Origin: Actinophytocola glycyrrhizae
GTDB taxonomy: Bacteria > Actinomycetota > Actinomycetes > Mycobacteriales > Pseudonocardiaceae
Direction: 5' to 3'
Assembly (NCBI RefSeq): GCF_042653545.1
Contig: NZ_JBHSIS010000006.1
Span: forward strand, 186,001-250,000
Length of the DNA: 64,000 bases
Shown: positions 49,205 through 56,661 of the stretch, piece by piece
Layout: each line of letters opens with the position of its first letter
Position numbering within the stretch: position 1 is the stretch's first letter
Made by a program: the position numbers and the translations under genes
The notes under the pieces: model-generated
Database searches by the model: none
Seen by the model: the letters and a program-made list of their open reading frames with translations, nothing else
Told to the model about the DNA's origin: nothing

Positions 49205-49448
49205 CCCCGCGAGTCCCCCATTCGGAACCCGCGAGTCCCCGGTTCAGAACCCGCGAGTCCCCCGTTCGCGACCCGCGAGTCCCCCGTTCACGACCGCCGA
49301 GTTGGCGGTTCGCGTTTCCGGTCTCCGTCGCGAAACGCCAACTCAGCGGTTCCGAATGGGGAACTCGCCGGTTCTGAACCGGGGACTCGCGGGTTCCGAA
49401 CGCGGGACTCGCGGGTTCTGAATGGGGGACTCGCGGGTTTCGGTGGGA
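49205..49448. repeat. Array B: 22-bp inverted units around a GAGTTGGCG hairpin
   Basis: The array begins at the ROK stop. Four left 22-bp units (core CGCGAGTCCCCCGTTC) come first. A central hairpin pairs 49299-49314 with 49329-49344 (GAGTTGGCG arms). Four right units (core GAACGCGGGACTCGCG) follow, and the array ends in CGCGGGTTTCGGTGGG. Boundaries, order and centre match array A at 33458. The rest of the gap, to 49525, holds only the cellulase ribosome site GGGAG. Confidence 0.85.
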
Positions 49449-49525
49449 GGAGGGGAGGTGGTGCTGTTCGCGATCGCGGCACTGTTTGGTCCACCGCTTG
49501 ACCCCTGCCAAGAAGGGAGACCCCT

Positions 49526-50602
49526 GTGTCGGGGAAGAAACTGTCCGCACTGCTAGTACCTCTGCTCGCACTGTCCTTTGTGGTCCCGACGGGCACCGCG
49601 CCCGCCACGCCCGCGCCCACTGCCGCCGGCACCCCGGGCGCCGTCACCCCGGCCGCCGACACGCCTGCGGCCGTCGCCCCGGGCGCCGTCACGCCTGCCG
49701 CCGAGGGCGGTCAGCTCCGGGTGTGCGGCGTGCGGCTGTGCGACGAACAACGCCAGGCCGTGCAGCTGCGCGGCATGAGCACCCACGGCCTCCAGTGGTA
49801 CCGCCAGTGCGTCAACGACGCCTCGCTCGACGCGCTCGCGCACGACTGGGGTGCCTCGGTCATGCGCATCTCCATGTACATCCAGGAAGGCGGCTACGAG
49901 ACCGACCCGGCCGGCTACACGAACCTGGTGTCGTCGATCATCGACGAGGTGACCGCGCGCGGCATGTACGCGATCGTCGACTGGCACATGCTCAGCCCGG
50001 GCGACCCGTACCACAACCTCGAACGCGCGAAGACGTTCTTCTCCGAGATCGCGCGGCGGCACAACGACAACACCAACCTGCTGTACGAGATCGCGAACGA
50101 GCCGAGCTACGTGCCGTGGTCGCGGATCAAGGGCTACGCCGAGGAGCTGATCCCGGTGATCCGTGCGATCGACCCGGAGACGCCGATCCTCGTCGGCACC
50201 CGCGCGTGGTCCTCGCTCGGCGTCTCCGACGGCGCCGACGAGTCCGAGGTGATCGCCAACCCGGTGAACGCCTCGAACATCATGTACACGTTCCACTTCT
50301 ACGCGGCCTCCCACGGCGAGGAGTACCTGAACGCGCTGTCCCGTGCCGCCGACCGGATTCCCATGTTCATCACGGAGTTCGGTACCCAGGAGTACACCGG
50401 TGACGGCCCGAACGACTTCGCGATGGCCCAGCGGTACCTGGACCTGGCCGCACAGAAGGGGATCAGCTGGACGAACTGGAACTTCTCCGACGACCACCGC
50501 AGCGGTGCCGTGTTCACCCAGGGCACCTGCCCCGGCGGGCCGTTCGCCGGGACGTCCCGCCTGAAGCCCGCCGGTCAGTGGGTGCGTGACCGGATCGGGT
50601 GA
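49526..50602 (+). CDS. Secreted cellulase, glycoside hydrolase family 5
   Basis: The product is 358 residues from GTG 49526 with GGGAG upstream. The signal peptide covers about 1-28 (LLVPLLALSFVVPTGTA). A 35-residue Ala/Pro/Thr linker containing near repeats of PGAVTPAA follows. The GH5 (subfamily 2-like) barrel has LRGMSTHGLQW, acid/base Glu192 (YEIANEPS) and nucleophile Glu284 (FITEFGTQ), with WTNWNFSDD near the end. It should cut beta-1,4-glucan outside the cell. No carbohydrate-binding module is present. Control by the upstream ROK protein is possible. Confidence 0.93.
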   Translation: MSGKKLSALLVPLLALSFVVPTGTAPATPAPTAAGTPGAVTPAADTPAAVAPGAVTPAAEGGQLRVCGVRLCDEQRQAVQLRGMSTHGLQWYRQCVNDASLDALAHDWGASVMRISMYIQEGGYETDPAGYTNLVSSIIDEVTARGMYAIVDWHMLSPGDPYHNLERAKTFFSEIARRHNDNTNLLYEIANEPSYVPWSRIKGYAEELIPVIRAIDPETPILVGTRAWSSLGVSDGADESEVIANPVNASNIMYTFHFYAASHGEEYLNALSRAADRIPMFITEFGTQEYTGDGPNDFAMAQRYLDLAAQKGISWTNWNFSDDHRSGAVFTQGTCPGGPFAGTSRLKPAGQWVRDRIG

Positions 50603-50641
50603 GCCCCTGCGGACGGGCCCGGCTTCGTGTTCACTGGAGGC

Positions 50642-51079
50642 ATGCCTCTGCACGGTGAGTACGAGCCGAGCCCGTCCGACCAGGCCCGCGAACAGGTCGA
50701 AGAGTACGAGAGGTCCGGCGGCACGCGCGGCAACACGATGATCGGCCTGCCGGTGGTGATCCTGACGACCAAGGGCGCCAAGACCGGCAAGCTACGCAAG
50801 ACGCCGCTGATGCGGGTCGAACACGACGGCGAGTACGCGGTCGTCGCGTCGCTGGGCGGCGCGCCCAAGCACCCCGTCTGGTACCACAACATCAAGGCCA
50901 ACCCCGAGGTGGAGCTGCAGGACGGCCCCACGCCCCGGGACATGGTGGCCCGCGAGGTGACCGGCGAGGAGAGGGCCAGGTGGTGGGACCGCGCCGTCGA
51001 GGCGTTCCCCAACTACGCGGAGTACCAGAAGAAGACCGACCGGGAGATCCCGGTCTTCGTCCTCTCCGCGAAGAGCTGA
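50642..51079 (+). CDS. Deazaflavin (F420)-dependent nitroreductase-family protein
   Basis: The product is 145 residues from ATG 50642 (MPLHGEYEPS), the usual N-terminus of this family; a GTG at 50627 is in frame, and GGAGG is only one base from the ATG. GLPVVILTTKGAKTGKLRKTPLMRVEHDG, HPVWYHNIKANPEVELQDG and YQKKTDREIPVFVL match Ddn/Rv3547-type F420H2-dependent quinone or nitro-reductases. The substrate is unknown. A long hairpin at 51102 ends the unit. Confidence 0.9.
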   Translation: MPLHGEYEPSPSDQAREQVEEYERSGGTRGNTMIGLPVVILTTKGAKTGKLRKTPLMRVEHDGEYAVVASLGGAPKHPVWYHNIKANPEVELQDGPTPRDMVAREVTGEERARWWDRAVEAFPNYAEYQKKTDREIPVFVLSAKS

Positions 51080-51101
51080 GCAGGTCGGCCGCAGACGCAC
51101 T

Positions 51102-51154
51102 GCTCTGAAGGACGCTTTCGGGACGCTCGACGCCCCGAAAGCGTCCTTCAGAGC
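51102..51154. terminator. Long terminator hairpin (21-bp stem)
   Basis: GCTCTGAAGGACGCTTTCGG and one further G (51102-51122) pair perfectly with 51134-51154 around an 11-base loop, 22 bases past the stop of the deazaflavin gene. Hairpins with this AAGGACGC core are common between actinomycete genes. Confidence 0.85.
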
Positions 51155-51187
51155 GTCCACGGGCGCCGCACCGCGAATAATGGCGGC

Positions 51188-51850
51188 ATGACGCAACGCG
51201 TGTGGACAGAGGTAGACGACTACATCTCCGGCCTGCTCATCGGCTCCGACCCCGCGCTGGACGACGCGCTCGCGGCGAGCGACCGGGCCGGGCTGCCGCA
51301 GATAGCCGTCGCGCCCAACCAGGGCAAGCTGCTGCACCTGCTCGCCCGCATCCACGGCGCGGGCAAGATCCTCGAGATCGGCACGCTCGCCGGCTACAGC
51401 ACCATCTGGCTGGCCAGGGCGCTGCCGCCGGAGGGCAAGCTGATCACGCTCGAGTACGACCCGCTGCACGCCGAGGTGGCCCTGGCGAACATCGCGGACG
51501 CCGGCCTGGCGGACCGCGTCGAGGTGAAGGTGGGCGCCGCGCTCGACACGCTGCCCACGATCGCCGACGAGGCACCGTTCGACCTGTTCTTCATCGACGC
51601 CGACAAGGTCAACAACCCGAAGTACTTCCGGTGGGCGCTGGACCACTCCCGGCCGGGCAGCGTGATCGTCATCGACAACGTGGTGCGCAGCGGCCTGGTG
51701 ATCGACGCGACCAGCACCGACCCGTCGGTCGTCGGCACCCGCGAACTGGGCAGGCTGCTCGCGAACGAGCCGAGGGTGTCGGCCACGATGGTCCAGACGG
51801 TCGGCGGGAAGGGGTACGACGGCTTCGCGATCGCACTCGTGGAGAGCTGA
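51188..51850 (+). CDS. O-methyltransferase, CCoAOMT/COMT family
   Basis: The product is 220 residues from ATG 51188. KILEIGTLAGYSTIWLARAL is the SAM-binding motif I, LEYDPLHAEVA the acidic loop, DLFFIDADKVNNPKYF the metal-binding region, and VIVIDNVVRSG the second metal Asp/Asn. Enzymes of this class methylate catechols with Mg2+. The substrate here is unknown. It lies at the head of the region after a terminator and before the convergent TetR gene. Confidence 0.92.
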   Translation: MTQRVWTEVDDYISGLLIGSDPALDDALAASDRAGLPQIAVAPNQGKLLHLLARIHGAGKILEIGTLAGYSTIWLARALPPEGKLITLEYDPLHAEVALANIADAGLADRVEVKVGAALDTLPTIADEAPFDLFFIDADKVNNPKYFRWALDHSRPGSVIVIDNVVRSGLVIDATSTDPSVVGTRELGRLLANEPRVSATMVQTVGGKGYDGFAIALVES

Positions 51851-51907
51851 TCCGGGTGCGGGCGGTGGCGGCAGCGGCTCGGCCACCCGGTGGCCGGGCC
51901 ACCGTCG

Positions 51908-52561
51908 TCAGGCGATGTCCCTGACGTCCCTGGCGTCCCCGGCGCCGTAGGCGACGGTGCCGGACGGGACGAAGCGGGCCACGCGGCGGGGCGGCACGAG
52001 ACCGGGCAGGGCGATGCGCCACATCTCGGTGACCCGCTCGTGGATGTCCTCGCGGCCGGACAGGACCTGCGAGGAGATCTGCACCCCCGTGAACGAGGCG
52101 ATCACCCATCGGGCGATGACGTCCGGCTTCAGGTCCGCTTTCAGGTCGCCGCGTTCCCGGGCCGCGACCAGGTACTCGCGCACGGTCTCGATCCAGCCCG
52201 CGTAGGCGTCCGGTGCGGGTTCGGCGAACGTGCCGGTCTCGATGACCAGGCGGCTGCTCGCCCGTGCGCGAACGCTGGTGCGCAACGCGTTGGCCATGTG
52301 GTGGCACAGGTCGATGGCCGACTGGATGCCGGCCGGGGCATCGCTTGGCAGGGACTGGCCCACGATGAGCTGTTCGCTCACCAGGGCGTGCGCCAGGTCC
52401 TCCTTCGACGAGAAGTGGAAGTACAGCGCACCCTTCGTCACCCCTGCCTTCGCGAGGATGTCGGACAGGCTGGCTCCGTTGAAGCCGTACTCGTCGAACA
52501 CCGCCGCCGCCGCGTCGAGGATCGCGTTGCGCGTTCGTTCCGCTCGTTCCTGCCGTGCCAC
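51908..52561 (-). CDS. TetR-family regulator, gamma-butyrolactone receptor-like (ScbR/ArpA type)
   Basis: The product is 217 residues from GTG 52561 with GGAGG five bases away. The N-terminal helix-turn-helix ARQERAERTRNAILDAAAAVF, GFNGASLSDILAKAGVTKGALYFHFSSKEDLA (motif pieces) is characteristic of ArpA/ScbR receptors. The ligand domain has the Trp-containing GWIETVREYL and MWRIALPG segments. Such proteins repress targets until a butyrolactone binds. No AfsA-like synthase is in the window, so it may be an orphan (pseudo-)receptor. The palindrome at 52674 is a possible site of autorepression. Confidence 0.88.
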   Translation of the reverse strand: MARQERAERTRNAILDAAAAVFDEYGFNGASLSDILAKAGVTKGALYFHFSSKEDLAHALVSEQLIVGQSLPSDAPAGIQSAIDLCHHMANALRTSVRARASSRLVIETGTFAEPAPDAYAGWIETVREYLVAARERGDLKADLKPDVIARWVIASFTGVQISSQVLSGREDIHERVTEMWRIALPGLVPPRRVARFVPSGTVAYGAGDARDVRDIA

Positions 52562-52673
52562 TCCGACCTCCAGCCGCAAGGGCGTCACCGAAGCGGGACC
52601 AGCAGGGCCTCGGAGACGCGCGCGCCAAACGATCGTCAGCTTAGCCCAGATTCCACCCGAACAGGTGCGGAAA

Positions 52674-52693
52674 AATACCGCTTGGTAGGTATT
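52674..52693. promoter_or_regulatory. ARE-like palindrome
   Basis: AATACC (52674-52679) and GGTATT (52688-52693) form an inverted repeat with an 8-bp centre, in the upstream region of the receptor-like gene. The length and the ATACC/GGTAT arms resemble the autoregulatory elements bound by butyrolactone receptors. Confidence 0.5.
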
Positions 52694-52718
52694 GTTATCG
52701 CCATGCGCGCCGCCCCGT

Positions 52719-53684
52719 TCAGGCCGGAATCTCTTTCGCGGCACCGAACGTGCGCCGGTAGTCCTTCGGCGAGACGCCGACGACCTTGTTGAAGTGGTGG
52801 CGCATCAGCGCGGCGGAGCCGAACCCGCACTCGTCGGCGACCTCCTCGACGGTCAGGCCGGTCTCCTCGAGCAGTTGCCGTGCCCGCAGCACGCGCTGCA
52901 TGGTGAGCCACTTGTTCGGCGTGGTACCGGTTTCCGCGACGAAGCGGCGCGCGAACGTGCGGTCGGACATCTGCGCGCGCCTGGCCAGCTCGGCGACCGT
53001 GTGCTCGGTCGCCAGGTTGCCGAGCATCCAGGTGAGGACCGGCGAGAGGCTGTCGGCGGTGCACTCGGGGATCGGCAGCTCGACGTACTGGCGCTGCCCC
53101 CCGTCCCGCTGCGGCGGCACGACCATGCGGCGCGCGATAACGTTGGCGACCCCGGCGCCCAGCTCCCGGCGGACGAGGTGCAGGCACGCGTCGATGCCCG
53201 CGGCCGTACCAGCGCTGGTGATGATGTTGCCGTCGTCGACGAACAGGACGTCGGGATCGAGCCTGATCGACGGGAAGCGCTCGAGCAGGTCCTGGCCGTG
53301 GCTCCAGTGGGTGGTGCAGTGGCGGCCGTCGAGCAGCCCGGCGGCGCCGAGGACGAACGCGCCGCTGCACACCGACAGCAGGGTGGCGCCCCGCTGCGCG
53401 GCCCTGCGCAGCGTGTCGAGCACGGCGGGCGGGTAGTCGTCCCGCATGGCCGCGGCGGGCACCGCGACGAGGTCGGCCCGTTCGACGACGTCCAGCCCGT
53501 GCGCGGGGACGAGCTGCGCACCGACGCTGGTCGCGAGCGGTTCACCTGGCCGCTCCCCGCAGACGAGGAACTCGAACGGCGGCACCCCTTCCTCGGTCCG
53601 GTCGATCCCGAACACCTCGCAGATGACACCGAACTCGAAGGGCGCGACCCGATCGATCACGATCGCGGCGACGGTCTTCAGCAT
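52719..53684 (-). CDS. GlxA-type AraC-family regulator (DJ-1/PfpI + HTH)
   Basis: The product is 321 residues from ATG 53684 (MLKTVAAIV), chosen over an upstream GTG by domain start. The DJ-1/PfpI domain (1-190) has LLSVCSGAFVLGAAGLLDGR and THWSHG. The AraC domain (about 215-315) has VAELARRAQMSDRTFARRFVAETG and VEEVADECGFGSAALMRHHF with PKDYRRTFG. It is a paralogue of the 23687 gene. It ends 26 bp before the ARE-like site of the receptor gene, so it might be cotranscribed with it. A divergent small membrane protein lies 87 bp upstream. Confidence 0.9.
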   Translation of the reverse strand: MLKTVAAIVIDRVAPFEFGVICEVFGIDRTEEGVPPFEFLVCGERPGEPLATSVGAQLVPAHGLDVVERADLVAVPAAAMRDDYPPAVLDTLRRAAQRGATLLSVCSGAFVLGAAGLLDGRHCTTHWSHGQDLLERFPSIRLDPDVLFVDDGNIITSAGTAAGIDACLHLVRRELGAGVANVIARRMVVPPQRDGGQRQYVELPIPECTADSLSPVLTWMLGNLATEHTVAELARRAQMSDRTFARRFVAETGTTPNKWLTMQRVLRARQLLEETGLTVEEVADECGFGSAALMRHHFNKVVGVSPKDYRRTFGAAKEIPA

Positions 53685-53727
53685 GCCGCCAGCGTAGATG
53701 GCAGGATTTTGTCGCACAAGGTCCGTT

Positions 53728-53743
53728 CTGCCACTGTTGGCAG
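53728..53743. promoter_or_regulatory. Inverted repeat CTGCCA-N4-TGGCAG
   Basis: Perfect 6-bp arms (53728-53733, 53738-53743) lie between the divergent GlxA-type regulator and the small membrane protein gene. This is a candidate operator for either gene. Confidence 0.4.
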
Positions 53744-53770
53744 TAAAGTGACGAGCGCAAACTTAGTGCC

Positions 53771-53929
53771 ATGGAACTTCTGGTCTTCACCGTCATCGTC
53801 GCCCTCGTCGTCTACGGCCTCGAACGCAACAACCACCACACCCCGGAACGCCCACACCTGCACGGCAGCACCGACATCCAGAACCGGGACAACGAACGCG
53901 CCGGCACCGACCTGCACGCCCACGCGTGA
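53771..53929 (+). CDS. Small membrane protein, 52 residues
   Basis: ATG 53771. Residues 3-17 (LLVFTVIVALVVYGL) form one membrane helix at the N-terminus, followed by a hydrophilic tail rich in His, Asn, Arg and Asp. About 85 percent of its codons end in G or C, as in real genes here. No clear ribosome site is seen. I do not recognise the family. It is divergent to the GlxA-type regulator and shares its short promoter region. Confidence 0.55.
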   Translation: MELLVFTVIVALVVYGLERNNHHTPERPHLHGSTDIQNRDNERAGTDLHAHA

Positions 53930-54033
53930 CCGGCCCCGGAACGTGACCACCAAGCGCGGTGGCCTTGCGCCGCGTTCGGGGGACTGGGATGCTCAGGGAA
54001 ACATTCCTGCTGGATTGTATGTCGGGAGCTTCG

Positions 54034-54900
54034 ATGGCGCGGCGTCCTCGTTCATTGGCCGGGAAAGTCGTCGTGATCACCGGAGGCGGCCGGGGGATCG
54101 GCGCCGCCACCGCCACCGTGCTGGTCAGAGCCGGGGCCACCGTCGCGATCGGTGACCTCGACCTGGACCTCGCCAAGGGGACCGCCGACGAGATCGGTGG
54201 CGACGCCGTCGCCCTGCCGCTCGACGTGACCGACCGCGGTGGGTTCTCGCGGTTCCTCGACGACGTCGAGAAGCAGCTCGGGCCCGTCGACGTGCTCGTC
54301 AACAACGCGGGGATCATGCCGCTCGGCCCGTTCGAGGACGAGGACGACCGCACCACCGCCCACCAGCTCGCCATCAACCTGCACGCCGTCATCCACGGCA
54401 CCCGCGAGGGCGTGCGGCGCATGCGGCCGAGGCGGACCGGGCACATCGTCAACATCGCGTCGGCCGCGGGCAAGGCCGGTTTTCCCGGTGGTGCGACCTA
54501 CTGCGCGACCAAGCACGGTGTCGTCGGGCTGTCCGAGGCCGTCCGCGCCGAGCTGCGCGGCTCGGGTGTCGAGATCTCCGTCGTGATGCCGGCCATCGTG
54601 CGCACCGAGCTCGCCTCCGGGCTCACCGACGCGCGGTTCATCAAGTCGATCGAGGCGTCGGACGTCGCCGAGGCGATCGTGCGGACGTTGCGGTACCCCC
54701 GGTTCGAGGTGTTCGTGCCCCGGTCGCTCGACGCCACGTTCCGGTTCACGCGCCTACTTCCCCGCGCGGCAGCCGAATGGGTGTCGCGGACACTCAAGGG
54801 TGACCAGATCCTGCTCGGAGCGTCACCGGAGGCTCGTCGGGCCTACGAGGAGCGTGCCGCCGCGAGCGCACCGACGACCGACCGGGAGATCACCGGATGA
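54034..54900 (+). CDS. Short-chain dehydrogenase/reductase (classical SDR)
   Basis: The product is 288 residues. ATG 54034 has GGGAG seven bases upstream and was chosen over ATG 54019 and earlier codons. GKVVVITGGGRGIGAATA is the cofactor loop, VDVLVNNAGIMP follows, and the catalytic Ser, Tyr and Lys appear in NIASAAGK and YCATKHGV. The Asp in GDLDLD suggests NAD(H) preference. A C-terminal extension with RFTRLLPRAAAEW is like that of the SDRs paired with aldehyde dehydrogenases. It overlaps the aldehyde dehydrogenase start by 4 bases, so alcohol and aldehyde oxidation may be consecutive. Confidence 0.92.
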   Translation: MARRPRSLAGKVVVITGGGRGIGAATATVLVRAGATVAIGDLDLDLAKGTADEIGGDAVALPLDVTDRGGFSRFLDDVEKQLGPVDVLVNNAGIMPLGPFEDEDDRTTAHQLAINLHAVIHGTREGVRRMRPRRTGHIVNIASAAGKAGFPGGATYCATKHGVVGLSEAVRAELRGSGVEISVVMPAIVRTELASGLTDARFIKSIEASDVAEAIVRTLRYPRFEVFVPRSLDATFRFTRLLPRAAAEWVSRTLKGDQILLGASPEARRAYEERAAASAPTTDREITG

Positions 54901-56450
54901 GTCGCCCGCCCGCGCTGACCGACCCGCTGCTCGACACGCTGCGCGGCCGCGTCTGCGCGTCCACTTCGGACACCCACACGTCGACGGAGGTGTTCACCGG
55001 CGGCGAACTGGCCGTGCTGCCCGCGTCGAGCGTCACCGACGTGCGCACCGCGTACGAGCGGGCGAGCCGTGCGCAGCGGGAATGGGCGGCGCGACCGGTC
55101 GAGGACCGGCTCGCGGTGTTCCACCGGTTCCACGAACTGCTGCTCCGGGACCGCGAGATCCTCGTCGACCTGTTGCAGGCCGAGACCGGCAAGGCACGCA
55201 GGGACGCGTTCGAGGAGCTGTGCGAGCCCGCGCTGGTGACGAGCTACTACCTGCGCACCGCGCGGAAACTGTTGCGCCCCAAGCGCAGGGCCGGCCTGAT
55301 GCCGGGCGCCATCGGGGTCACCGAGCTGCGGCAGCCCAAGGGTGTCGTCGGGATCATCTCGCCGTGGAACTACCCGTTCGCGCTGGCGCTCGGCGACCTG
55401 ATCCCGGCGCTGATCGCGGGCAACGGGGTGGTGTGCAAGCCCGACAGCCAGACCGCGCTGAGCCCGCTGTTCGGCGCCGACCTGCTGTACCGCGCGGGTC
55501 TGCCGGAGGATCTGCTGCAGATGGTGCTTGGCGACGGCCCCACGATCGGTGGCGCGGTGGTGGACACCTGTGACTACGTGGGGTTCACCGGTTCGACGCG
55601 CACCGGTGCGCTGATCGCGGCGCGGGCAGGCGAGCGGCTCATCGGGTGCTCGCTGGAGCTGGGCGGCAAGAACCCGATGATCGTGCTGGACGACGCGGAC
55701 ATCGCGGCGACGGCGCGGTCGGCGGTGCGCGGGTGTTTCGCGAACGCGGGACAGCTTTGCCTTGCACTGGAACGGATCTACGTCCCGGACGCGATCTTCG
55801 ACCGGTTCGCGGCGGCGTTCGTCGCGGAGGTGGGGCGGCTGCGGCAGGCCGCGGGGTACTCCTACGGCGCCGACGTGGGGTCGCTGACGTCGCGGCGCGC
55901 GCTGAAGACGGTGTCGGAGCATGTGGACGATGCGCGGGCGAAGGGCGCGACGGTGCTCGCGGGCGGGCGGCCGCGAACGGACCTGGGACCGTTCTTCTAT
56001 GAGCCGACGGTGCTGACGGACGTCACGCCGGACATGCTGTGCCACGCGTCGGAGACGTTCGGGCCGGTGGTGACGCTGTACCCGTACGCGACGGAGGACG
56101 AGGCGGTGGCACTGGCGAACGACACGGACTACGGGTTGAACGCGAGTGTGTACGGGCGGGATCCGGTGCGGGCGCGGCGGGTGGCGGCGCGGCTGCGGAC
56201 CGGGACCGTCAACGTGAACGACGGGTACGCGGCGGCGTTCGGTTCGACGGACGCGCCGATGGGCGGAATGGGCGCCTCGGGGTTGGGACGACGCCACGGC
56301 GCGGCCGGGTTGCTGCGGTACACGGAGGTGCAGTCCGTCGCGGCGCAACGGGTCGACCTGGTGAACCCGCCTCGGTGGCTGCCGCACGGGGTGTATTCGC
56401 GGCTCATGGCGGCGACGCTGCGGGTGATGAAGAAGACGCGGCTGCGGTAG
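54897..56450 (+). CDS. Aldehyde dehydrogenase (succinate-semialdehyde type)
   Basis: The product is 517 residues; ATG overlaps the SDR stop. GVVGIISPWNYPFALAL is the substrate and cofactor region; CSLELGGKNPMIV has the general base Glu near 254; FANAGQLCLALERIY has catalytic Cys288. The group is that of GabD/succinate-semialdehyde dehydrogenases with NADP. Residues 60-80 and the C-terminus (HGVYSRLMAATLRVMKKTRLR) fit mycobacterial-type GabD2. The substrate is not certain. It is followed by 211 bp before the carboxypeptidase gene, in which I see no gene. Confidence 0.9.
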   Translation: MSRPPALTDPLLDTLRGRVCASTSDTHTSTEVFTGGELAVLPASSVTDVRTAYERASRAQREWAARPVEDRLAVFHRFHELLLRDREILVDLLQAETGKARRDAFEELCEPALVTSYYLRTARKLLRPKRRAGLMPGAIGVTELRQPKGVVGIISPWNYPFALALGDLIPALIAGNGVVCKPDSQTALSPLFGADLLYRAGLPEDLLQMVLGDGPTIGGAVVDTCDYVGFTGSTRTGALIAARAGERLIGCSLELGGKNPMIVLDDADIAATARSAVRGCFANAGQLCLALERIYVPDAIFDRFAAAFVAEVGRLRQAAGYSYGADVGSLTSRRALKTVSEHVDDARAKGATVLAGGRPRTDLGPFFYEPTVLTDVTPDMLCHASETFGPVVTLYPYATEDEAVALANDTDYGLNASVYGRDPVRARRVAARLRTGTVNVNDGYAAAFGSTDAPMGGMGASGLGRRHGAAGLLRYTEVQSVAAQRVDLVNPPRWLPHGVYSRLMAATLRVMKKTRLR

Positions 56451-56661
56451 CCGGGCCGGGCCGCCGGCCGCCCCGCGCTGTCTGTGAACTGGGAAGACCG
56501 CCCTCTTGTGAAGGCGGGCTCGGCGAGGGAACTATCAGCTAGCGGGCGTATGCCGACCGTGAGGGCACCTCGGTGACGGGGTTCGGCGGTGTGCGGCCAA
56601 CAACTGAAGATCAACCTCCAGCGCCGGCCATCACACCGGCGTCCCCTGCGGGAGGAAACGC

